A DNA stretch of 11,391 bases from Christensenella sp. UBA1224. GTDB lineage: Bacteria > Bacillota > Clostridia > Christensenellales > Aristaeellaceae. The notes under the pieces are model-generated. The model did not search any database and was not told the DNA's origin. It saw only the letters and a list, made by a program, of their open reading frames with translations. Positions 6,327 through 11,391 of the stretch are shown here, piece after piece. Position numbers and translations under genes: made by a program. The stretch's first letter is position 1. The number at the start of each line of letters is the position of its first letter. The stretch is from contig DBXA01000109.1 of NCBI GenBank assembly GCA_002309235.1, forward strand, positions 19,282 to 30,672, given 5' to 3'.

Positions 6327-6725
6327 ATGGCAAACGCGAAGCTTAAGAAGGTCACGCGCCGCCGCCGCGAGAAGAAGCTCGTTGAGCGGGGAGCGGCCCA
6401 CATCAGCTCGTCTTTCAATAATACCATCGTAACCATTACCGATACCGCCGGAAACGCTCTTTCCTGGGCATCCGCCGGTGGACTCGGTTTCCGCGGCAGC
6501 AAGAAGTCTACGCCCTTCGCAGCGCAGACTGCCGCCGAGACTGCTGCAAAGGCAGCTATGGAATTCGGCCTCAAGACCGTAGAGGTTTATGTAAAGGGTC
6601 CCGGCGCCGGCCGCGAAGCCGCTATCCGTTCCCTTCAGGCTGCGGGTCTTGAAGTCAACATGATCAAGGACGTGACGCCCATACCGCATAACGGATGCCG
6701 TCCCCCGAAGCGCCGTCGTGTGTAA
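6327..6725 (+). CDS. rpsK: 30S ribosomal protein S11
   Basis: S11 is on the platform of the small subunit and helps shape the mRNA exit and E-site region together with S18 and S21. The product has 132 residues, normal for the family. A strongly basic N-terminus (KKVTRRRREKK) precedes the core, with HISSSFNNTIVTITD at 25-39, GFRGSKKSTPFAAQ at 54-67, VEVYVKGPGAGREAAIRSL at 85-103, and the C-terminal DVTPIPHNGCRPPKRRRV. The start follows AAGGAG at 6312-6317. It lies between rpsM and rpsD as expected for Clostridia. Nothing is unusual. Confidence 0.98.
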   Translation: MANAKLKKVTRRRREKKLVERGAAHISSSFNNTIVTITDTAGNALSWASAGGLGFRGSKKSTPFAAQTAAETAAKAAMEFGLKTVEVYVKGPGAGREAAIRSLQAAGLEVNMIKDVTPIPHNGCRPPKRRRV

Positions 6726-6746
6726 GGAAAAGGAGGACTACGAATA

Positions 6747-7343
6747 ATGGCAGTCAACAAACAGCCGATCGCCAGGAAATGCCGTGCTTTCGACATTTCT
6801 CCTGCCGTTATGGGCTATGCAAATAAGAAATCAGTACGCAATCCCGGCGGCGGACGCCGTAAGAAGGTTTCCGAATATGGCCTCCAGCTCAAGGAAAAGC
6901 AGAAGGTAAAGTTTATCTACGGTGTGCTGGAGAAGCAGTTCCGCAGGTACTATGAAAAAGCCGCTAACATGAAGGGCGTTACCGGCGAAACGATGATGAC
7001 GCTGCTCGAGCTGCGCCTCGATAACGTCGTCTATCGTCTGGGCCTTGCCAAGTCCCGCCGTATGGCCCGTCAGATCGTCAATCATGGACACATCCTTGTC
7101 AACGGAAAGAAGGTCAATATCCCTTCCTATTCCGTCAAGGTCGGAGACGAGATTACGATTCGTTCCAAGTCCTCTGAACTCGAGATGTTCAAGGCCCTGC
7201 GCGAGGGGACCAGCGTCGTTACCCCCAAGTGGCTCACTTTTGATGCCGCGAACCTGAAGGGTACCGTAAATGTACTGCCTACCCGCGAGGACATCGACTT
7301 CGAGCTCCAGGAGAACATGATCGTCGAGTACTATTCTCGCTAA
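6747..7343 (+). CDS. rpsD: 30S ribosomal protein S4 (cysteine-poor form)
   Basis: S4 nucleates 16S rRNA assembly of the 30S body and in several bacteria represses its own mRNA. It has 198 residues, near the usual 197-208. The N-terminal domain retains a single cysteine (Cys12), so it lacks the zinc-binding cysteine set of some S4 proteins. KFIYGVLEKQFRRYY at 55-69 and the S4 RNA-binding domain (about 88-150; LELRLDNVVYRLGLAKSRRM, HILVNGKKVNIPSY) are clear, and the end IVEYYSR is typical. AAGGAGGA at 6730-6737 supports the ATG. Being inside the alpha operon, not a separate gene as in B. subtilis, it could act on a leader upstream of rpsM. A structured 132-nt gap follows. Confidence 0.98.
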   Translation: MAVNKQPIARKCRAFDISPAVMGYANKKSVRNPGGGRRKKVSEYGLQLKEKQKVKFIYGVLEKQFRRYYEKAANMKGVTGETMMTLLELRLDNVVYRLGLAKSRRMARQIVNHGHILVNGKKVNIPSYSVKVGDEITIRSKSSELEMFKALREGTSVVTPKWLTFDAANLKGTVNVLPTREDIDFELQENMIVEYYSR

Positions 7344-7475
7344 GGCTGAAATTCCTCTGTATAAATGCGCTGCCCGAGCTTTGATGCTCCGGAAGCGCTG
7401 CCCGGCTCTGCCGGGCGGAACACCGTGTTATCCTCAGCAGGGATATATGCGATGGAAAGTGAGGGACTGCTTTTC
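7344..7475 (+). promoter_or_regulatory. rpsD-rpoA intergenic region with tandem hairpins
   Basis: Hairpin A pairs 7367-7379 with 7386-7398 (GCGCT-g-CC-c-GAGC against GCTC-c-GG-a-AGCGC), eleven base pairs with two single mismatches and loop TTTGAT. Hairpin B pairs GCCCGGC (7400-7406) with GCCGGGC (7410-7416) around a TCT triloop and can extend two pairs. GCGCTGCCCG occurs twice, at 7367-7376 and 7395-7404, so CGGGCGG (7412-7418) could pair with either copy; the structures may be mutually exclusive. No U-tract follows, so these are not intrinsic terminators. No good -35/-10 pair was found. A regulatory RNA, processing site or transcript-stability element is possible; function is unproven. Confidence 0.45.
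7461..7465 (+). promoter_or_regulatory. Shine-Dalgarno deciding the rpoA start
   Basis: GAGGG lies 10 nt before ATG 7476. Upstream in-frame ATGs at 7365 and 7452 lack a comparable site, and residues encoded before 7476 do not resemble RpoA. Confidence 0.6.
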
Positions 7476-8441
7476 ATGATAGAAAACGTAAATACCAAGA
7501 TAGAGTGCACGGAGAGCAGGGAAGATTACGGCAAGTACGTGATAGAACCTCTTGAGCGCGGATTCGGCAACACCTTGGGCAATTCGCTCCGCCGAGTACT
7601 GCTCAACTCGCTTGAAGGCGCGGCCGCTACTTCAGTACGTATTGACGGAGTCCAGCATGAGTTCTCAACAGTACCTGGCGTCAAGGAAGATGTTACGGAG
7701 ATCATCCTGAATCTCAAGAAGCTTTGCTTTAAGCTCCATTGCGATCCGGAGGTCGTAAAGACCGTTACCATCGATGCCAGCGGCGAATGTGAGATCAAGG
7801 CCGGCGACATCAAATGCGATGAAGAAGTGGATGTGGTAGATAAGGATCTGCATATCGCTACACTGAACGAGGATGCGCATCTCAAGATGCAGATCACCGT
7901 TGAGAAGGGGCGCGGCTATGTATCCGCGGACCGCAATAAGCAGATCGCTTCTGAAAGAGACAAGGTCGGCATGCCGATCGGCGTCATTCCGATAGATTCG
8001 ATCTTCACGCCTATCCGCAAGGTATCCTATTCTGTAGAAGATACCCGCGTAGGCCAGATCACTGATTTTGACAAGCTTACTATTGAAGTCTGGACGGATG
8101 GATCCATAGAGCCCAATCAGGCATTGAGCGATGCGGCATCGATCATAACGGCAAATATGCGCCTGTTCATCGATCTGACTGACAATCCGACCCAGACCGA
8201 TATAGCGGCACCGGAAGAAAACGATAAGGGCAAGGTTCTGGATATGACGATCGAAGAGCTCGATCTCTCCGTCCGTGCCTTCAACTGCCTCAAGCGTGCA
8301 GGCATCAACACCGTGGCAGAGCTCGTACAGCGAAACCAGGAAGATATGATGAAGGTACGCAACCTTGGCAAAAAGAGCCTGGAAGAGGTCGAGCAGAAGC
8401 TCGTCAATCTGGGCCTGAAGCTGAAGGTATCTGAGGAATAA
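7476..8441 (+). CDS. rpoA: DNA-directed RNA polymerase subunit alpha
   Basis: The alpha subunit dimerises to seed RNA polymerase assembly, and its C-terminal domain contacts UP elements and activators. From ATG 7476 the product has 321 residues (family about 310-330), starting MIENVNTKIE, which aligns with the known Firmicute start. The N-terminal domain (about 1-235) shows YGKYVIEPLERGFGNTLGNS and LRRVLLNSLEGAA, then HEFSTVPGVKEDVTEIILNL. A short acidic linker (236-255) leads to the C-terminal domain (256-318), with LDLSVRAFNCLKRAGI, where Arg267 matches the DNA-contacting E. coli Arg265, and VRNLGKKSLEEV. The open frame continues upstream to 7365, but that 37-residue stretch is the structured gap and is rejected as coding. 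It is followed by rplQ after 21 nt. Confidence 0.97.
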   Translation: MIENVNTKIECTESREDYGKYVIEPLERGFGNTLGNSLRRVLLNSLEGAAATSVRIDGVQHEFSTVPGVKEDVTEIILNLKKLCFKLHCDPEVVKTVTIDASGECEIKAGDIKCDEEVDVVDKDLHIATLNEDAHLKMQITVEKGRGYVSADRNKQIASERDKVGMPIGVIPIDSIFTPIRKVSYSVEDTRVGQITDFDKLTIEVWTDGSIEPNQALSDAASIITANMRLFIDLTDNPTQTDIAAPEENDKGKVLDMTIEELDLSVRAFNCLKRAGINTVAELVQRNQEDMMKVRNLGKKSLEEVEQKLVNLGLKLKVSEE

Positions 8442-8462
8442 TGAATTAAGGAGGGTCTAACC

Positions 8463-8972
8463 ATGGCACATCGTAAGCTGGGCAGACCTGGCGACCAGAG
8501 AAAGGCGATGCTTCGCAATCAGGTTACTAATCTGATCTGGTACGGCAAGATCGAGACCACTCTCCAGCGCGCCAAGGAAGTCAGCTCTATGTCGGAGCAT
8601 CTGATCGCACTGGCGGTGCGCGAGTGTGACAATACCGTTGAGGTCGAAAAGAAGATCATGAACGATAAGGGTCAGGAAACTACCCTGAAGGTCGTCAATG
8701 ATCAGCCTTCCAGGCTGGCTGCCCGTCGTCAGGCAATGCGCGTTCTCTATGAGATCCCGCAGCCGCGCAAGGATAAAGAATCCAGGACAGAGTATAAAGA
8801 GCGCACTGGTATGGTAAAGCATCCCGTGGTGGAAAAGCTCTTCCGTGAGCTCGGTCCCAAGTATAAGGCCCGTACGGCCGAAAAGGGTCAGGGCGGCGGA
8901 TATACCCGCATCATCAAGATTGGCTCCCGCCGCGGCGATGCCGCCGAGATGGTCATTCTCGAGCTGGTCTGA
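8463..8972 (+). CDS. rplQ: 50S ribosomal protein L17, long form with insertions
   Basis: L17 binds 23S rRNA near the peptide exit side of the large subunit. Ordinary L17 has about 113-130 residues; this one has 169. The conserved N-terminus (KLGRPGDQRKAMLRNQVTNL, then IETTLQRAKEV) and C-terminus (GGGYTRIIKIGSRRGDAAEM, ending VILELV) are intact. The extra length is two internal segments at about 53-82 (CDNTVEVEKKIMNDKGQ and following) and 98-120 (rich in K, R, E), flanking the conserved SRLAARRQAM. Similar long forms occur, to my recollection, in Lachnospiraceae and relatives, so this is a lineage trait and not damage. AAGGAGGG at 8448-8455 sets the ATG. It is the last gene of the operon, followed by a strong terminator. 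Confidence 0.96.
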   Translation: MAHRKLGRPGDQRKAMLRNQVTNLIWYGKIETTLQRAKEVSSMSEHLIALAVRECDNTVEVEKKIMNDKGQETTLKVVNDQPSRLAARRQAMRVLYEIPQPRKDKESRTEYKERTGMVKHPVVEKLFRELGPKYKARTAEKGQGGGYTRIIKIGSRRGDAAEMVILELV

Positions 8973-8988
8973 CAACTATAGCAAACAT

Positions 8989-9026
8989 AAAAACCCCGTA
9001 TGCCGTTTCCGGTATACGGGGTTTTT
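8989..9026 (+). terminator. Strong bidirectional intrinsic terminator
   Basis: A 17-bp continuous stem pairs 8989-9005 with 9010-9026 around loop TTTC, with one G-T wobble. It has AAAAA on the left and TTTTT on the right, a core CCCCGTAT/ATACGGGG and an upper CCG/CGG. It lies 16 nt after the rplQ stop. Read from the minus strand, the left A-run becomes the U-tract, so it also serves the convergent phosphatase gene ending at 9037. Confidence 0.95.
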
Positions 9027-9036
9027 GATATATATT

Positions 9037-9756
9037 TCAGAATGGGAAGCCTGCGCTGCTGTAGTGTATGAGCTGCTTGCCCTCATCATAGAGATGTCCG
9101 ACATCTCCATAGCTGACAAGGACAGGCACTGTTTCCCGTTTGCTTTCATCGCTGTCAAAATACAGTACGGTGATACCCGTAAAATTATTCATGAGCGTGG
9201 AACCCAGCAGCTGGAAGGGGATATGGTATAAATGAGAAAGCATGACGCGCTGCATGCCGGCATGGCAGAAAAGCGCTATATGCTTATCGTTTGGTTCTTT
9301 GATGGTATAGCAGCCGCTCCCGGCACGGGGATAGCCGCATTCAGCCAGCATACTGTCAAGCCCTTGAGATATGGATATGTAACGCTCTTTGAAGGAGGCT
9401 CCCTGCAGGGCTTCGATCTTCTTGAGCCCCTCCTCGATCGTAAGGCCGAGCCATTTTTTGGCATGGAGCTCACTGTGCGGTACGGAGCTTATGGCATGCG
9501 GCTTTCCCGTCAGGTAGTCTGTCCTGGATTCATCTCCGAGCTCGTAGGCCCAGGGTTCAACGATGATCGGCAGGGAAAGAAGGCCGGCAAGCGGCATGGC
9601 GGTCTGGATGGCCCTTCCCATGGGAGAGGAGTGTATTTCATCTATTCCGGATATCCTAAGCCTGGCGGCAGCTTTTTTTGCCTGCTCCCAGCCGCTGTCG
9701 AGAAGCCTGTCCGCTGCGTAATCCGGCTCCCCGTGTCTGACGATATAAAGTACCAT
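9037..9756 (-). CDS. Histidine phosphatase superfamily protein (phosphoglycerate mutase-like)
   Basis: A 239-residue cytoplasmic protein of the branch-1 histidine phosphatase/phosphoglycerate mutase superfamily. The catalytic motif VRHGE has Arg7 and the phospho-accepting His8. The second motif SSPMGRAIQTA carries Arg48. An acidic region PWAYELGDE (68-76) offers the candidate acid residue, and FCHAGMQRV holds the second catalytic His165. All four pocket residues are present, so it is probably an active phosphatase, but the substrate cannot be told; the family spans mutases, cobalamin-pathway and broad phosphatases. The C-terminal part (about 200-239) is unlike generic family ends. AGGGAAGG at 9764-9771 (minus strand) supports the start. 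It is convergent with rplQ and divergent from the ADP-ribosylglycohydrolase gene, and shares the rplQ terminator. Confidence 0.9.
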   Translation of the reverse strand: MVLYIVRHGEPDYAADRLLDSGWEQAKKAAARLRISGIDEIHSSPMGRAIQTAMPLAGLLSLPIIVEPWAYELGDESRTDYLTGKPHAISSVPHSELHAKKWLGLTIEEGLKKIEALQGASFKERYISISQGLDSMLAECGYPRAGSGCYTIKEPNDKHIALFCHAGMQRVMLSHLYHIPFQLLGSTLMNNFTGITVLYFDSDESKRETVPVLVSYGDVGHLYDEGKQLIHYSSAGFPF

Positions 9757-9786
9757 AGCAATACCTTCCCTGGTTTTTCTGGTAAG

Positions 9787-9795
9787 ATTATAGCA
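9787..9795 (-). promoter_or_regulatory. Extended -10 promoter for the histidine phosphatase gene
   Basis: On the minus strand the sequence reads TGCTATAAT, a perfect extended -10 (TGn plus TATAAT). It lies about 31 nt upstream of the start codon. The -35 position is poor (TTTCCC at 17 nt), which extended -10 promoters tolerate. Confidence 0.65.
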
Positions 9796-9798
9796 TAA

Positions 9799-9820
9799 CG
9801 CGCTTGCGCGGGAAATCCCG
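9799..9820. repeat. Back-to-back inverted repeats between divergent promoters
   Basis: CGCGCTTGCGCG (9799-9810) and CGGGAAATCCCG (9809-9820) are two adjacent near-perfect palindromes sharing two bases. They lie between the two divergent -10 elements and cover the candidate plus-strand -35 (TTGCGC, 9804-9809). Their placement fits operator sites for a DNA-binding regulator, but no regulator is identified. Confidence 0.4.
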
Positions 9821-9832
9821 AGGTGTTATAAA
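9804..9832 (+). promoter_or_regulatory. Promoter for the ADP-ribosylglycohydrolase gene
   Basis: TTGCGC (9804-9809), a 17-nt spacer, then TATAAA (9827-9832) preceded by TGT, forming an extended -10. The start codon is 39 nt downstream of the -10, with GGGAGG at 9859-9864 as the ribosome binding site. Confidence 0.6.
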
Positions 9833-9871
9833 TAAAAGAGAAGATTTGACTCGCAAGAGGGAGGTTGTCTT

Positions 9872-11170
9872 ATGGCGGGAAGATATCCCTGGCTGCGCCT
9901 TTCAGACGGGCTGGAAAATGAGATCGAACAGCTGAAGGAAGAGGGAAGAAGGGTCGATAAAGAATTTGAGGATGCAGTCCGTGCGGTATTGGAGCTTCCG
10001 GACGGTCATGAAAAGGATAGAAAGGCAAGCGAACTGTTTGAACAGGGGCAGGCGCTCCCGTATCTGTCCGGAGAAAATGAGGAACCGGACGCGCTTGAGG
10101 ATATCTTTGCCCTGGCGGAGGGCAATCCCGCTCCGGAAAGCTTTGACAGGGCGAAAGTCTATGACAGGATATACGGCGCATGGCTCGGAAGATGTGCGGG
10201 CTGCCTGTTGGGGAAGCCTGTCGAAGGCTGGCATACGCCTGAAATCCATCAGTATCTCAAAGACAGCGGCAATTACCCCCTTTCCGGATACCTGAGGAGC
10301 ATGCGCCCGGAAGATGCCGGCAGGGCTTTTATCGACCAGGTGGACTGCATGCCGGAAGACGATGATACCAATTATACGGTGATAGGTCTGAAGCTTGTGG
10401 AGGAACACGGCCGGGATTTCAAGCCGGAGGACGCGGCTGACTGTTGGCTGAGAAACCTGCCGATCCTGCACCTGTGCACAGCCGAGAGGGCTGCGTACCG
10501 GAATCTGGTCATGAGCATCGATCCGCCGGCCTCCGCGACATTTTGCAACGGATACAGGGAATGGATAGGCGCGCAGATACGGGCGGATCTGTTTGGCTAC
10601 ATCAACCCGGGGGATCCGCATACTGCGGCTGCGATGGCCTGGAGAGATGCATCGATCTCCCATGTGAAGAACGGCATTTACGGGGAAATGTTCGCTGCGG
10701 CGATGCTGGCGAAAGCGGCGGTTTCAAAGGACATACCTGTTGTCATACGCGCAGGCCTGAACGAGATACCGGTAAGGAGCCGCCTGCACACAGCGGCAGA
10801 GGATGTGCTCACCTGGCACAGACAGGGAGCTTCCTATGACGAGGTCATCCGTAAGATTTCAGCCCGCTGGGATGAGTACAATCCCCATCACTGGTGTCAT
10901 ACGATCTCCAATGCCCAGATCGTGACGGCGGCACTGCTCTATGGCGGCGGGGAATTGGGTACTACGCTGTGCAAGGCTGTTATGCCGGGCTTTGATACAG
11001 ACTGCAACGGCGCCACTGCCGGTTCTGTAATAGGTATGATGACCGGCGCAAAGGGGCTCCCTGAGGAGTGGATAAAGCCACTCAACGATACGGTTATTTC
11101 CGGCGTTGACGGCTTCGGAAGGATGCCGATAAGCCTGCTGGCCCGCAAGACGCAGGAATTGATCGGATAA
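9872..11170 (+). CDS. ADP-ribosylglycohydrolase (ARH) family protein
   Basis: A 432-residue protein of the ADP-ribosylglycohydrolase fold, a dinuclear Mg-dependent family that cleaves ADP-ribose linkages or related ribosyl compounds. The core starts near residue 97 with VYDRIYGAWLGRCAGCLLGKP. A first metal-site motif PEDDDTNYT is at 161-169, the helical segment with ISHVKNGIYGEMFAAAM at 262-278, and the C-terminal motif GFDTDCNGATAGSVIGMMTG at 373-392, with Asp375 and Asp377 as likely metal ligands. Residues 1-95 form a charged, probably helical extension absent from minimal ARH proteins. Substrate is unknown; it need not be protein ADP-ribose. GGGAGG at 9859-9864 supports the ATG. It appears to be a single-gene unit, with no toxin or ADP-ribosyltransferase partner visible. 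Confidence 0.9.
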   Translation: MAGRYPWLRLSDGLENEIEQLKEEGRRVDKEFEDAVRAVLELPDGHEKDRKASELFEQGQALPYLSGENEEPDALEDIFALAEGNPAPESFDRAKVYDRIYGAWLGRCAGCLLGKPVEGWHTPEIHQYLKDSGNYPLSGYLRSMRPEDAGRAFIDQVDCMPEDDDTNYTVIGLKLVEEHGRDFKPEDAADCWLRNLPILHLCTAERAAYRNLVMSIDPPASATFCNGYREWIGAQIRADLFGYINPGDPHTAAAMAWRDASISHVKNGIYGEMFAAAMLAKAAVSKDIPVVIRAGLNEIPVRSRLHTAAEDVLTWHRQGASYDEVIRKISARWDEYNPHHWCHTISNAQIVTAALLYGGGELGTTLCKAVMPGFDTDCNGATAGSVIGMMTGAKGLPEEWIKPLNDTVISGVDGFGRMPISLLARKTQELIG

Positions 11171-11194
11171 AGGGAAGCTTCCTTTGCTTTTCAT
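11169..11194 (+). terminator. Weak candidate terminator after the ARH gene
   Basis: AAAGGG (11169-11174) pairs with TCCTTT (11180-11185) around AAGCT, with one G-T pair, followed by GCTTTTCAT. The stem is short, overlaps the stop codon and the T-run is only four long, so it is probably inefficient. Confidence 0.35.
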
Positions 11195-11391
11195 GTATCT
11201 CATTTCCGGCACATGGCTATAGTTGCTGACCTATGTTGCCGGAATATGGGGCCTCTTCGTTCTGTGGAAAAGGTTCAGAAAACCATAGAGGTTATATAGC
11301 TTTACCAAAGGTATGAGCTATAGTCCTTTAGTGCCTGCTAAAGTATACCAGATCAATTAACCCGCTGGTTATGTCAAGTATCTTTCGCACA
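11171..11391. other. Non-coding tail with three inverted repeats
   Basis: No gene was recognised in these 221 nt. Three inverted repeats stand out. TTCCGGCA (11204-11211) pairs with TGCCGGAA (11237-11244) and extends by five pairs after a bulged T. TATAGCT-t-TACC (11295-11306) pairs with GGTA-tg-AGCTATA (11310-11322) around AAA. CTTTAG (11326-11331) pairs with CTAAAG (11338-11343). None is followed by a clear U-tract on the plus strand. The minus strand has TGGTATACT (11341-11349), an extended -10-like match. It could be an intergenic repeat, RNA element or remnant of a mobile element; the window edge cuts it. Confidence 0.4.

Noticed and set aside
7365..7475. N-terminal extension of rpoA from ATG 7365 or 7452
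   Set aside because: The frame is open, but the residues do not resemble RpoA, the start lacks a good ribosome binding site, and the DNA forms strong hairpins. ATG 7476 with GAGGG upstream aligns with known Firmicute RpoA starts.
9232..9798. Plus-strand 188-codon open frame opposite the histidine phosphatase
   Set aside because: The minus-strand frame carries the catalytic RHG and HAG motifs, a promoter and a ribosome binding site; the plus frame has none.
11213..11299. 28-codon plus-strand open frame starting MAIVADLCC
   Set aside because: It lacks a ribosome binding site, overlaps the inverted repeats and is short enough to occur by chance; no family resemblance.
11328..11390. Minus-strand open frame running off the window edge (20 codons ending in TAA)
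   Set aside because: It might be the C-terminus of a gene beyond the window, but 20 open codons are expected by chance and the residues were not recognised.
1..11391. CRISPR array, tRNA, insertion sequence, phage or toxin-antitoxin module
   Set aside because: No spaced direct repeats, cloverleaf, transposase or integrase motifs, or paired small toxin/antitoxin frames were seen on either strand.

Overview
The window is a housekeeping stretch of a low-redundancy Firmicute chromosome, most likely a member of the Clostridia (Lachnospiraceae-like). This is inferred from four things: the gene order secY-adk-map-KOW protein-infA-rpmJ-rpsM-rpsK-rpsD-rpoA-rplQ; a small L14e-like KOW protein between map and infA; an S4 of about 198 residues lacking the zinc cysteines; and an L17 enlarged by two internal insertions. 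Strong GGAGG-type ribosome binding sites precede most genes. Species cannot be named from this sequence alone.

Positions 1-8972 hold one uninterrupted plus-strand run. It begins inside rpsH (5' end outside the window) and continues rplF, rplR, rpsE, rpmD, rplO, secY, adk, map, KOW protein, infA, rpmJ, rpsM, rpsK, rpsD, rpoA, rplQ. This is the distal spc operon fused to the alpha operon. It encodes ribosomal proteins of both subunits, the SecY translocon channel, adenylate kinase, the N-terminal methionine-removing aminopeptidase, IF-1 and the RNA polymerase alpha subunit. Genes are packed with gaps of about 25 nt or less, and secY/adk, adk/map, map/KOW and KOW/infA overlap at stop/start codons. 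A 17-bp-stem terminator after rplQ (8989-9026) closes the run and, read from the other strand, also closes the convergent gene.

Only two gaps above 100 nt occur inside the run, and they bracket the rpsM-rpsK-rpsD trio. The rpmJ-rpsM gap (5787-5928) can fold into a hairpin whose loop is perfectly complementary over 7 nt to a downstream segment. This pseudoknot-type layout is where S4 autoregulates in E. coli, so a cis-acting S4 leader is the leading hypothesis. The rpsD-rpoA gap (7344-7475) carries two adjacent hairpins that share a 10-bp direct repeat, with no U-tract. It may be an RNA element that separates rpoA output from S4 control.

The rest is not ribosomal. A minus-strand histidine phosphatase-superfamily gene (9037-9756) and a plus-strand ADP-ribosylglycohydrolase-family gene (9872-11170) diverge from a 115-nt region with two extended -10 promoters and back-to-back inverted repeats. 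The last 221 nt (11171-11391) show no convincing gene but three well-formed inverted repeats. No tRNA, rRNA, CRISPR array, intact insertion sequence or phage gene was seen. I found no clearly new multi-gene system; the RNA elements are the most original signals.
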